In this document: one piece after another, positions 38,822-48,475 of the stretch
Layout: each line of letters starts with the position of its first letter
Position numbering within the stretch: the first letter of the stretch is position 1
Source: an uncultured Lachnospiraceae bacterium
GTDB lineage: Bacteria; Bacillota; Clostridia; Lachnospirales; Lachnospiraceae
Direction: 5' to 3'
Assembly: GCA_947623185.1 (NCBI GenBank)
Contig: CANQGL010000001.1
Span: 17,788-81,787, forward strand
DNA length: 64,000 nucleotides
Notes under the pieces: generated by a model
Told to the model about the DNA's origin: nothing
Databases searched by the model: none
Seen by the model: only the letters and a program-made list of their open reading frames with translations
Translations under genes and position numbers: made by a program

Positions 38822-40207
38822 ATGCACGATCTTAAACACGATATCTCTCTGCGGGCGGCGGAAGCGCTGAACGCAGTCCTCATCACGATCCCGTTCATCG
38901 CATGCTGGTACGGCTACTATGCTCCGCGCCTGTATTCCCCGTTCTACCGGAAGGGAAACTGGGCCGTGATCGCCCTGTTCGTGGCCGTATATCTGACTTA
39001 TGCAAAGGTCTATGACGCCCTCCAGGTGTCTTTGAGCCGTATCCCGGAGATGACCTACAGTCAGGGACTGGCTGCCTTCATCACCGATGCGATCTTATAT
39101 GTGGTCACATACCTGCTCACCAAATTTATCCCTGACCCGCTGCCGCTCATGGCAGCGTTTATTTTTCAGGTCGTTTTTGCGTTCTTGTGGTCTATCGCGG
39201 CCAACAGGTGGTATTTCTTCATGTTCCCGCCGAAACGGACAGCCATCGTCTATGATAAGAGGCCGGAGCTGGAGGCGATGATCGGCCGCTACCGGATGGA
39301 AAAGAAGTTTGATATCCTGGCGGCCGTGACGGCGGCGGAATGTCTTGGGGACCTCTCTATGCTGGAGAACATGGAGGTCGTTTTCCTGGGCGGTGTGCAC
39401 AGCCATGACCGGAACACGGTCCTCAAGTACTGCATGGAACACGGGATCGACGCCTATGTGATCCCGAGGATCGGGGATACGATCATGAGCGGTGCGAAAC
39501 AGACGCACATGTTCCATCTGCCGATCTTAAGTGTGGACTGGTGCCATCCGCGGGTGGAATACCTGTTCATGAAGCGGGCGATGGATATCGCGGTCTCCGC
39601 GGCGGCGCTGGTACTTGCATTACCGCTTATGCTGCTCACGGCGGTGTTCGTCCATTTCTCCGACGGAGGGCCGGTCTTCTATAAACAGGAACGGCTCACG
39701 AAGGACGGGAAGAGGTTCCGGCTGATCAAGTTCCGCTCCATGTGCGTGGACGCGGAGGAGGACGGCGTGGCGCGACTATCGACTGGGGGAAATGACCCGC
39801 GGATCACGCCGGTCGGAAGAGTGATCCGAAGGTTTCGGATCGATGAGCTCCCGCAGTTCTTCAACGTGCTGAGAGGAGACATGTCGTTAGTGGGCCCGAG
39901 GCCGGAGCGCCCGGAGATCGCAGAGCTCTATACAGAGGAGCTTCCGGAGTTTTCCCTGCGGCTAAAGGCAAAGGCCGGTCTTACCGGGTATGCGCAGGTG
40001 TACGGGAAATACAATACGGAACCTTATGATAAGCTGCAGATGGACCTGATGTATCTGGCTCACCCGAGCATCATCGAGGATCTGCGGATCCTGTTCTCAA
40101 CAGTGAAGATCCTGTTCATGCCGGAGAGCACGGAGGGGATCGAAGAGGGGCAGACGACGGCGGTCAGGAACGAACTGCCGGATGCATGCAAGACCAAAGA
40201 GATATGA
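38822..40207 (+). CDS. second initiating phosphoglycosyl transferase (sugar transferase, bac_transf)
   Basis: KRAMDIAVSAAALVLALPLMLLTAVFVHFSDGGPVFYKQERLTKDGKRFRLIKFRSM...RIDELPQFFNVLRGDMSLVGPRPERPE...KAGLTGYAQVYGKYNT. Confidence 0.94.
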   Translation: MHDLKHDISLRAAEALNAVLITIPFIACWYGYYAPRLYSPFYRKGNWAVIALFVAVYLTYAKVYDALQVSLSRIPEMTYSQGLAAFITDAILYVVTYLLTKFIPDPLPLMAAFIFQVVFAFLWSIAANRWYFFMFPPKRTAIVYDKRPELEAMIGRYRMEKKFDILAAVTAAECLGDLSMLENMEVVFLGGVHSHDRNTVLKYCMEHGIDAYVIPRIGDTIMSGAKQTHMFHLPILSVDWCHPRVEYLFMKRAMDIAVSAAALVLALPLMLLTAVFVHFSDGGPVFYKQERLTKDGKRFRLIKFRSMCVDAEEDGVARLSTGGNDPRITPVGRVIRRFRIDELPQFFNVLRGDMSLVGPRPERPEIAELYTEELPEFSLRLKAKAGLTGYAQVYGKYNTEPYDKLQMDLMYLAHPSIIEDLRILFSTVKILFMPESTEGIEEGQTTAVRNELPDACKTKEI

Positions 40208-40226
40208 TCCATAAGGATGGAGATAA

Positions 40227-41009
40227 ATGCAGGAGACACCTTTCATCAGCATCATCATGCCGGCGTTCGATGCCGAAAAGACGATCCGCGATTCCGTACA
40301 GTCTGTTTTGGACCAGACATACCGGGATTGGGAACTTCTGATCATAGATGACGGTTCGTCAGACGGGACCGGGCGTGCGGCAGAGTCGTTGGCGGAATCG
40401 GATCCGCGGATCCGTGTTTTTACGAATCGGGTGAATCAGGGAGTCTCGGAGAGCCGGAATATCGGTATCCGGAACGCGCGGGGAGAGTGGATCGCGTTCC
40501 TCGACAGCGACGATCTCTGGACGTCCGTGAAGCTGCAGGAGCAGGTCGAGTTTGTCGGAAATGACCCATCGGCCGATCTGGTCTTTACGGGGAGCGCGTT
40601 CATGAACGGCCGGGGCGAGCGGGCAGAGTATATCCTGAAGGTCCCTCAGACGGTATCGTACCGGGAGCTGTTCAGGCAGAACATCATATCCTGCTCGTCG
40701 GTCCTGGTGCGGAAAGAACTGATGCTGAGATACCCGATGGGACACGACGGGATGCATGAAGACTACGCCGTCTGGCTGCAGATCCTGAGGGACGGGGGCT
40801 GTGCGAGAGGGATCGATGAGCCGCTCCTGATCTACCGCCTGTCTGCGGGCTCGAAATCTGGAGATAAGAAGAGAGCGGCACTCATGACATACCGGGTGTA
40901 CCGGTTCATGGGCCTGGGACCGATTCGGTCCCTTTATTATTTTGCGTGTTACTGCTTCCGCAGCATGAAGAAGTACTATAACATAAGACGGACGATAGAG
41001 GAGAATTAA
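40227..41009 (+). CDS. glycosyltransferase family 2
   Basis: PFISIIMPAFDAEKTIRDSVQSVLDQTYRDWELLIIDDGSSDGTG...NQGVSESRNIGIRNARGEWIAFLDSDDLW. Confidence 0.95.
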   Translation: MQETPFISIIMPAFDAEKTIRDSVQSVLDQTYRDWELLIIDDGSSDGTGRAAESLAESDPRIRVFTNRVNQGVSESRNIGIRNARGEWIAFLDSDDLWTSVKLQEQVEFVGNDPSADLVFTGSAFMNGRGERAEYILKVPQTVSYRELFRQNIISCSSVLVRKELMLRYPMGHDGMHEDYAVWLQILRDGGCARGIDEPLLIYRLSAGSKSGDKKRAALMTYRVYRFMGLGPIRSLYYFACYCFRSMKKYYNIRRTIEEN

Positions 41010-41026
41010 GCTTGCAGAAAGACCGA

Positions 41027-42496
41027 ATGAAGATCTTTTTCATTAATCCGCCGTTTAAAGCCGAATACGGAAAGTTTTCAAGGGAGTCCAGAAGTCCTGC
41101 CATAACGAAGAGCGGCGCGCTTTATTACCCTCTCTGGCTGATTTATGCCGCAGCCTACTGCGAAAAACAGGGATTCGAAGTCGGCTTTCTGGACGCGCCT
41201 GCAAAGCAGTGGAATGAAGATAAGAGTCTGGAATACATAGAGAAAAACGGCGCCGACAGCGGCCTGTTTGTTTTGGATACCAGCACTCCGTCAATAAACA
41301 GCGATATTAAATTTGGGGAAGTTTTGAAAGAACGGTATCCGAATGCATTTGTCCTCCTTGTAGGAACGCATCCTTCGGCTGTCCCGGAAGAAACGCTGAT
41401 GATCGGGAGCCGGATCGACGGGGTAGCCCGCCGGGAGTATGATCATACCGTTTCGGAGCTTGCCTTTGCGCTTGAGAAGGGGAACGGCCCTGATGCGGTA
41501 AAGGGTATATCATACCGGCTGGGCAGCAGGATCATTCACAATCCGGACAGGGAATTTATACAGGAGCTGGATGAGATTCCTTTTGCGGCAGAGTTTATAC
41601 ATCGGTATCTGGATCTCCGGGATTATTTTTTCGCGGCAGCTCATTATCCTTCTATTCAGATCTTCACGGGGAGAGGCTGCCCGAGCCGCTGCAATTTCTG
41701 CGTTTATCCGCAGACCATGCACGGTCATCAATACCGTCTTCGGTCGCCCGAAAATGTGGTCCGGGAATTTCAGTATATCGCGGAAAACTTCCCGGATGTA
41801 AAGGAAGTAGTGATCGAGGACGACACGTTTACCGTCAATAAGGAACGGGTCACGGATATCTGCCGCCTGATCATCGAAAGGGGATTGCAGAAACGGTTAA
41901 AATGGCTGTGCAACGCCCGTGTGAATCTGGATCTGGAAACGATGCAGTTGATGAAACAGGCAGGATGCAGGTTGATCATTCCGGGGATCGAAAGCGGAAA
42001 CCAACAGATCTTAAACAACATTAAAAAGGGGATCACGATTGAGCAGATCGAGAACTATGTGAAAGATGCCCAAAAAGCCGGTTTGCTGATCCATGCCTGT
42101 TATATGGTGGGCAATAAGGGAGAAACGCGGGAAACGATGGAAAACACACTGGCGCTGGCCTTGCGGCTGAACACGGATACCGCCCAGTTTTTTCCATTGA
42201 TCCCGTATCCGGGAACGGAAGCCTATGAGTGGGCGAGAAGCAGCGGATATATCAAAGCCGGATATGATCATTACTGCAAAGAAGACGGGACGCACAACTG
42301 CGTGCTGGATCTGCCAGGACTGTCGTCACAGGAGATGGTCGATTTCTGCGACGAGGCGAGGAGGAAATACTATATGCGGCCGCGTTACTTTGCGCATCGG
42401 CTCGCTGTCGGGATCAAGGATCCGTCGGATCTAAAGAGAAGCCTGAAGGCGTTTGGGAGACTAAGGAGATATTTAGTCAGGAAACGGGAGGAGTAA
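41027..42496 (+). CDS. B12-binding-domain radical SAM protein
   Basis: MKIFFINPPF...YPLWLIYAAAYCEKQGFEVGFLDAP (cobalamin-binding-like N-domain), TGRGCPSRCNFCVYPQ (CxxxCxxC), EDDTFTVNKERV...IPGIESGNQQILNNIKKGIT. Confidence 0.92.
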   Translation: MKIFFINPPFKAEYGKFSRESRSPAITKSGALYYPLWLIYAAAYCEKQGFEVGFLDAPAKQWNEDKSLEYIEKNGADSGLFVLDTSTPSINSDIKFGEVLKERYPNAFVLLVGTHPSAVPEETLMIGSRIDGVARREYDHTVSELAFALEKGNGPDAVKGISYRLGSRIIHNPDREFIQELDEIPFAAEFIHRYLDLRDYFFAAAHYPSIQIFTGRGCPSRCNFCVYPQTMHGHQYRLRSPENVVREFQYIAENFPDVKEVVIEDDTFTVNKERVTDICRLIIERGLQKRLKWLCNARVNLDLETMQLMKQAGCRLIIPGIESGNQQILNNIKKGITIEQIENYVKDAQKAGLLIHACYMVGNKGETRETMENTLALALRLNTDTAQFFPLIPYPGTEAYEWARSSGYIKAGYDHYCKEDGTHNCVLDLPGLSSQEMVDFCDEARRKYYMRPRYFAHRLAVGIKDPSDLKRSLKAFGRLRRYLVRKREE

Positions 42497-42549
42497 AGCA
42501 GCAGAGGTTTAATGTTTGCTTTGCGTATATTAATTACAAGGAGAGCAAA

Positions 42550-43563
42550 TTGGACTCAAAAGTATTATCGATCGTAGTTCCCTCATACAATACCTCGGGT
42601 TTTCTCGATAAAAATATAAGAACGCTCTTGGACAAAAGGATCTTAAAAGAGCTGGAGGTGCTGATCGTCGATGACGGGAGCACGGATGATACAGCTGAAA
42701 AGGCGAAGAGATATGAAGAGCTCTATCCGGACACGGTGCATGTCATCAGCAAAGAGAACGGAGGGCACGGATCCGCGATCAATGTGGGGATTGAGAGGGC
42801 ACAGGGAGTTTATTTCAAGGTCGTCGATGGAGACGATTGGGTGGATACACAAAATCTTTGTCAGCTGATCAGGGATCTGGAGGGACAGGATTCGGACCTC
42901 GTAATAAACCCTTATAACAAAGTGTGCAGCGGATCATCGAAGGTCAAAAAGATCACACTGGCATCTGATTACGGGAAAGGGACCCTTTTCGATACAGTCT
43001 GTTCCGATTATCCGCAGCTTGAGATCCATAGCATTACGATCAAAACAGATCTGCTGCGGGATCACGGTATCCGTGTCAGGGAAAGATGCTTTTATGAAGA
43101 CAGTGAATATGATCTGTTTCCCACTCCCTTCATAAATACAGTCACAGTTCTTGATTATCCGGTGTATCAGTATCTGGTCGGACAAACAGGGCAGAGCATC
43201 AGTGCTTTTAATGCGCTGAAGAACCATAGAATGCACTTTCAGGTTATTCAGGACTGCATAGGGTTTTATGAGAACTGGAAGGGGAAGATCTCGGAGAACA
43301 AACGCATCTATATGCGAAATGTTATTTTTAAATTGATCCGTACTCAATACAATATATATCTGCGCAATGGACCCCGTGAAGGCAGTTATGAAAAAATGGT
43401 GGAATTCAGTGAGGACCTGAAAAGCAGATATCCGCTATATCATCAGGAAGTATCGCGAAAATACGGGTATATTCGGTTATTGCAGAGCAAAAGAAAACCG
43501 GTTTTCCATATCTGCTCCTTTAGTGTGAGGATTTATAAGAAGATATTCCATGGATCGGGTTAG
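42550..43563 (+). CDS. glycosyltransferase family 2
   Basis: LSIVVPSYNTSGFLDKNIRTLL...LIVDDGSTDDTAEKAKRYEELYP...KENGGHGSAINVGIERAQGVYFKVVDGDDW; TTG start. Confidence 0.92.
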   Translation: MDSKVLSIVVPSYNTSGFLDKNIRTLLDKRILKELEVLIVDDGSTDDTAEKAKRYEELYPDTVHVISKENGGHGSAINVGIERAQGVYFKVVDGDDWVDTQNLCQLIRDLEGQDSDLVINPYNKVCSGSSKVKKITLASDYGKGTLFDTVCSDYPQLEIHSITIKTDLLRDHGIRVRERCFYEDSEYDLFPTPFINTVTVLDYPVYQYLVGQTGQSISAFNALKNHRMHFQVIQDCIGFYENWKGKISENKRIYMRNVIFKLIRTQYNIYLRNGPREGSYEKMVEFSEDLKSRYPLYHQEVSRKYGYIRLLQSKRKPVFHICSFSVRIYKKIFHGSG

Positions 43564-43619
43564 AGATATCCGGAACGAGCCAAATGCTGGGGTAAGGGAT
43601 CAGAAGAGATGTTGATTTT

Positions 43620-43656
43620 GCCGGACAGGGGTGTGTTTCTCTGCCCGGCTTTTTTC
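43620..43656 (+). terminator. intrinsic terminator at end of EPS locus
   Basis: GCCGG...CCGGC followed by TTTTTT. Confidence 0.7.
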
Positions 43657-43721
43657 GTTACAGGCATTATGGTCTCGCTCTGTGATTTGGATCGATATCT
43701 CTCAAAATGATTTGAACTTTT
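43633..43721 (+). repeat. ~89-bp dispersed direct repeat copy A
   Basis: CTGCCCGGCTTTTTTCGTTACAGG...TTGGATCGATATCTCTCAAAATGATTTGAACTTT aligns by eye with 48331-48419. Confidence 0.75.
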
Positions 43722-43829
43722 GCCGGTTTTCTATTTTCGCTGGTTTTTCCATTTTCTCCTTGTCTACTGCCATATGACATGATATAGTAGTCTCAAGCAA
43801 AGTTTCTCCTGCATTCATTCTGATCACAC

Positions 43830-44132
43830 ATGAAGACTTGTTTGAGAAGGACGGAGATCATTGTAAAAGATGAACGGATCGTAAAGCTGGATCAAATCGT
43901 AGCGGAGGTAAAGCAGTCGGAGGAATGGGAGGAATTGAAAGTGAGTTATTATTCAGTTGTTCTGCAACGCGGAGAAGAAATCGGAAGGAAAAAGGGAGAA
44001 GAAACTAGTCTGAAGGCCATGGTAAAGACGCTGAAAGGCCTCCTTCCTGACGTCGAATCGGTCTGGAAAGCTGTGATCGAAAACGATATTTACAAAGACG
44101 TAAGTCTGGGAAAGATCAAACAACTTTATTGA
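43830..44132 (+). pseudogene. C-terminal remnant of Rpn/PD-(D/E)XK-nuclease-type transposase-related protein
   Basis: ERIVKLDQIVAEVKQSEEWEELKVSYYSVVLQRGEEIGRKKGEETSLKAMVKTLKGL resembles tail of Rpn-like proteins; N-terminal catalytic part absent. Confidence 0.45.
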
Positions 44133-44345
44133 TTTAATACTCCTCGATGTACGGGCCGTCTGCTTGGGCAGGCGGCTCGCTTACGTTTCCGGCGCAAATG
44201 CGCGGTCTGCTGTCCGCTCAGGACCTGCTTATGTCTTTCTGAACTTCGTGCTTTCCATCCCTTCAAAACTATGGTAGAATAAATACCAACAGGATTTATC
44301 ATTGCTTTTGGAGGCGGGAATGTGTTCAGTGGGAGGTGACTGCGG

Positions 44346-46085
44346 ATGTTGCCGAATTCGGATAAAAAGCCGCTTGCGGTTGGGACGGAAGACTTTGCAG
44401 AGATGCGAAGATCCGGATGTTACTATGTCGATAAGACAAGACTGATCGTCAATTTACTGCTCAGTCCGGCGAAAGCGACTCTTTTTACCCGGCCGCGACG
44501 GTTCGGGAAGACGCTGAATATGAGCATGCTGAAAAGTTTTTTTGAGATTGGCGGAGATCCGGCGCTTTTTGATGGACTGGCAGTCTCGCGGGAGACAGGG
44601 CTGTGTGAAAAATATATGGGGAAATTCCCTGTGATTTCCATATCTCTTAAGGATGTCGCGGGCGGTCCTGGCCAGCCGGGATTCCTGCTAGCCAGGAATT
44701 TGCTGTGCGATATCATAGGAGAAACGGTATCGCAGTTCCGTTTTTTGCTTGACAGTGATCGGTTAAATGCAGATGAAAAGGAAAAATATCGGAACCTGAC
44801 TCGCGTAGATGGAGGCTCCGGGGGTCAGTACTCGATGACGGACGCCGTGCTGTCTGGCAGTTTGCGGACACTGTCCGTCCTGCTTGAGAAACATTATGGA
44901 AAAAAGGTTGTCCTCCTCATTGACGAATATGATGTGCCGCTGCAGAAGGCGTTTTACGGTGGATATTATGATGAGATGGTGCGGCTGATTCGAGGCATGT
45001 TCAGCCAGGCGCTGAAGACAAATCCAAGCCTGCAGTTTGCGGTGCTGACCGGCTGCCTGCGGATATCGAAAGAGAGTATCTTTACAGGAATGAACAATCT
45101 TCGTGTAATGACGGTTGCGCATGAAGAATTCTCAGGATGCTTCGGATTTACAGACCGGGAGGTGCGGGAACTTCTGGAGTATTATGAACTGGCTGACTGC
45201 TATGGGACGGTAAGGGAGTGGTACGACGGGTATCGGTTTGGCAGTGCGGAAGTGTATTGCCCATGGGATGTGGTCAATTATGTGAGCCGCCTTCTAATGA
45301 ATCCAAAGGCGCGGCCGGAGAATTTCTGGGCGAATTCCAGCGGCAATGATGCAGTGAGAGAATTTGTGCAGCGGCTGGATACCGGCTCAACCCGGAAGGA
45401 ATTGCAGCTGCTAGTGGAAGGCGGTACGGTCCGCCGGGAGATTCGGCTGGAACTCACATATCGTGATATGTATAGTTCTGTCGAGAATCTTTGGAGCCTG
45501 TTGTATATGACCGGTTATCTGACCGGAGGCCCGGCGGGGGATGATGGGATTGGCATATCCCTTTATGATCTCTTTGTTCCCAACACGGAAATTCGCGGGA
45601 TTTTTATGAGCCAGATTATGGAACTGTTTCGGGAGGAGACGAAGAAAGACGGCGAATCGCTGGAAAGACTCTGCAGAGCACTGGCGGACGGAGATGCTGC
45701 CGGAGTGGAGAAATCGTTTGACTTCTATCTTCGGAGGGTAATCAGCGTTCGCGATACGTCAGCGCGTAATGATCGGAAGGAGAACTTCTATCACGGAATA
45801 CTGCTTGGCGTTTTGTCTTATAAAGCGTCATGGATCGTGTCCAGTAACCGTGAGACAGGGGACGGTTATGGTGACATCCTGGTGGAAGCGGAGGACGGAA
45901 GCATCGGAATCGTGATCGAGGTAAAATACGCTCAAGACGGTAATTTGGATAGAGGCGTGGAATTGGCGCTTCAGCAGATTGAAACACGCCGCTATGACGA
46001 AAAGTTGCGTGACGACGGAATTGAAAAGCTGCTGAAATACGGCATCGCCTGCTATAAGAAGCGGTGCAGGGTGGCGTTGGGATAA
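44346..46085 (+). CDS. AAA-ATPase-like / PD-(D/E)XK nuclease superfamily protein
   Basis: LAVGTEDFAEMRRSGCYYVDKTRLI...TLFTRPRRFGKTLNMSMLKSFFEI...VVLLIDEYDVPLQKAF...C-terminal GDGYGDILVEAEDGSIGIVIEVKYAQ. Confidence 0.92.
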   Translation: MLPNSDKKPLAVGTEDFAEMRRSGCYYVDKTRLIVNLLLSPAKATLFTRPRRFGKTLNMSMLKSFFEIGGDPALFDGLAVSRETGLCEKYMGKFPVISISLKDVAGGPGQPGFLLARNLLCDIIGETVSQFRFLLDSDRLNADEKEKYRNLTRVDGGSGGQYSMTDAVLSGSLRTLSVLLEKHYGKKVVLLIDEYDVPLQKAFYGGYYDEMVRLIRGMFSQALKTNPSLQFAVLTGCLRISKESIFTGMNNLRVMTVAHEEFSGCFGFTDREVRELLEYYELADCYGTVREWYDGYRFGSAEVYCPWDVVNYVSRLLMNPKARPENFWANSSGNDAVREFVQRLDTGSTRKELQLLVEGGTVRREIRLELTYRDMYSSVENLWSLLYMTGYLTGGPAGDDGIGISLYDLFVPNTEIRGIFMSQIMELFREETKKDGESLERLCRALADGDAAGVEKSFDFYLRRVISVRDTSARNDRKENFYHGILLGVLSYKASWIVSSNRETGDGYGDILVEAEDGSIGIVIEVKYAQDGNLDRGVELALQQIETRRYDEKLRDDGIEKLLKYGIACYKKRCRVALG

Positions 46086-46202
46086 GATGGATTTGACTAT
46101 TGATAGACTCTGACGGGACGATAACATTCAACGGATAGGAGGTAACGCTGTTCTGAGCATGTGCCTGTGTGGACCGGCCCATCCGCTCATTCCGCAAAGA
46201 AC

Positions 46203-46265
46203 ATTCCGCAATATATCAAAAATTTTCCGCAATATATCGAAATCGCATTGATATATTGCGGAAAA
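46203..46265 (+). promoter_or_regulatory. repeated TTCCGCAATATATC boxes forming a perfect 16-bp stem hairpin upstream of the HTH-AAA gene
   Basis: ATTCCGCAATATATC (46203-46217), TTTTCCGCAATATATC (46223-46238), inverted GATATATTGCGGAAAA (46250-46265). Confidence 0.6.
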
Positions 46266-46447
46266 AGTGATATAATATTCATGAAATCAATGAGCCGGTC
46301 GAAGCCTGACAAGGAGGAAATTGCCCATGCTTGCATGAGGGAATTTCGGAACTGGACGAATTCATCGGGCGAAGCCTGCGAACGAGGGAGATGTAAGTTT
46401 CCCGAGTATCCCGGCAGAGCACAAACCAAACGGATGGAGCTGATCAT

Positions 46448-48307
46448 ATGAAGACATGTAAACAGATCGCGCTTGAATGGGGAATTTCAGAGCGCTCGGT
46501 AAATAGTCTTTGCAAGGGTGGAAGAATTCCCGGAGCACAAAAGATCGGCAAGGCATGGCAGATCCCTGATGATGCTGTGAAACCTTTCGACAAAAGGGAG
46601 GTGTCCGGGAAATACAGGAACGGAAGAGCGGCAAAAAAACCGCTCCCGATTGGGGTTTCCGATTATGTGCGGGCACAGTCGGAATATTACTATGTTGATA
46701 AGACTTTGCTGCTGAAAGAATTCCTGGACCAAAAGCCATTGGTATCCTTGTTTACCAGACCGCGGCGGTTCGGAAAGACTTTGAATATGGACATGCTCAG
46801 AGTTTTTTTCGAAATATCGGATACGGATACAAGCATATATTTCAGAGACAAAGCCATCTGGAGGTGCGGTGAAGAATACACGAAACATCAGGCAAAGTAT
46901 CCGGTTATCTTTCTGACTTTCAAAGATGTGAAGCTGGATTCCTGGGAGGCGACTCTGGCCAAGATCGGCGGTCTGTTGCAGGTTGAGTTCGGAAGACATA
47001 TGGATCTGCTGGACAGCGACAGAGTGGCGGAATATGAGAAGGACTTTTTCAGGCGTATTCTTGACGGCAGCGCAACGGAAGTGGATCTGGTCTCTGCTCT
47101 GGAAAATCTGTCAAGGATGCTGACAGAGCATTATGAAAAACCTCCGGTCATCATCATTGACGAGTACGATACGCCGATTCAAGAGGGGCATGCGAAGGAT
47201 TTTTACGATGAGATCATTGTTTTTATGCGGAATTTCTTTTCCGGGGCTTTTAAGGATAATCGCTGCCTTTCCTACGGCTTTCTCACTGGGATCCTGCGTA
47301 TTGCGCAGGAAAGCGTGTTCAGCGGATTGAACAACCTGACGATCAATTCGGTCATGGACGAAGAATATGACCGGTTCTTTGGATTTACCGGCCCGGAAGT
47401 ACACCGGATGCTTGAATATTACGGCGTGTCTGACCGGGAGGAGGAACTAAAAAGCTGGTACGACGGCTATCTTTTCGGGAGCACGGAGATCTATAATCCG
47501 TGGTCGGTGATCAATTATATATCAAAAGGTTGTATTCCGCAGGCGTATTGGGCCAATACAGGTCGAAACGAGATACTTGAGGAAGTGATCCGTGCAGCAG
47601 CTGATGATGTACCGGAAAAGATGTTTAATCTTTTGCAAGGAGGAAAGACTGTAGCAAAGATAGATCAGAACATACTTTACCGTTCCCTGAACGATGATCC
47701 GATAAATGTATTCAGTCTGCTTCTAGTCGCCGGATACCTGAAGTACACAAAGAAGGAGATTCAGGCAGACGGGACGTATTTATGCGAGCTGCTGATTCCG
47801 AACCGGGAAATCGCCGCTGTTTATAAAAGCGAGATCCTCTCACATATGATGTCGATCGGAGCGCTCAACAGAATGATAGCTGACAGGATTGCCGAGAGCC
47901 TTTATACAAAAGACATAGAAAAGCTGCAGCAGGCAATTACGGAATATCTGGACACGTCGATCAGCTTTCATGATTACGGTTCTGAAGGCTTTTATCATGG
48001 ACTGGTTCTCGGCTTGGTTGCACTGCTGGCTGACCGGTACAGGATCAGATCAAATAGGGAGTCCGGAACGGGAAGATATGACATTAGTTTGATCCCAAGG
48101 GACAGAAATCTTCCGGGAATCATAATGGAATTGAAATCGGGGGCGGGATTGTCCGACGGAGCCCTGCAGCTGCTGACAATGACAGCGTTGGAGCAGATCG
48201 AAGCCAGAAATTATGACACCGAGATGCGGGATATCGGGATTGAGAATATTCTCAAATTTGGGATTGCCTTTTCCGGAAAGAGCGTAAAGATCAGAGCCGG
48301 GAAATGA
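46448..48307 (+). CDS. AAA-ATPase-like / PD-(D/E)XK protein with N-terminal helix-turn-helix domain
   Basis: MKTCKQIALEWGISERSVNSLCKGGRIPGAQKIGKAWQIPDDAVKP (excisionase/MerR-like HTH) then YYVDKTLLLKEF...LFTRPRRFGKTLNMDML...PVIIIDEYDTPIQEG; C-terminal GIIMELKSG. Confidence 0.9.
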   Translation: MKTCKQIALEWGISERSVNSLCKGGRIPGAQKIGKAWQIPDDAVKPFDKREVSGKYRNGRAAKKPLPIGVSDYVRAQSEYYYVDKTLLLKEFLDQKPLVSLFTRPRRFGKTLNMDMLRVFFEISDTDTSIYFRDKAIWRCGEEYTKHQAKYPVIFLTFKDVKLDSWEATLAKIGGLLQVEFGRHMDLLDSDRVAEYEKDFFRRILDGSATEVDLVSALENLSRMLTEHYEKPPVIIIDEYDTPIQEGHAKDFYDEIIVFMRNFFSGAFKDNRCLSYGFLTGILRIAQESVFSGLNNLTINSVMDEEYDRFFGFTGPEVHRMLEYYGVSDREEELKSWYDGYLFGSTEIYNPWSVINYISKGCIPQAYWANTGRNEILEEVIRAAADDVPEKMFNLLQGGKTVAKIDQNILYRSLNDDPINVFSLLLVAGYLKYTKKEIQADGTYLCELLIPNREIAAVYKSEILSHMMSIGALNRMIADRIAESLYTKDIEKLQQAITEYLDTSISFHDYGSEGFYHGLVLGLVALLADRYRIRSNRESGTGRYDISLIPRDRNLPGIIMELKSGAGLSDGALQLLTMTALEQIEARNYDTEMRDIGIENILKFGIAFSGKSVKIRAGK

Positions 48308-48330
48308 TCCCAGTGTGCCGGGCGGGGCTG

Positions 48331-48419
48331 TATTTCTCCTGCCCGGCTTTTTTCGTTACAGGAACCATGGCCTTGCCCTATAATTTAAATTGATATCTCC
48401 CAAAACGAATTGCCACTTT
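48331..48419 (+). repeat. ~89-bp dispersed direct repeat copy B (includes terminator)
   Basis: CTGCCCGGCTTTTTTCGTTACAGGAACCATGG...ATTGATATCTCCCAAAACGAATTGCCACTTT. Confidence 0.75.
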
Positions 48420-48475
48420 ACATCCAACTTCGGTTGTTCTAAAATGAAAATATAAGCAGCTGGAGGAGGCGGAAT

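Noticed and set aside
46203-46265. Possible CRISPR array
   Set aside because: Only three short copies in mixed orientations with 5-11 nt gaps and no cas genes; better explained as operator/hairpin.
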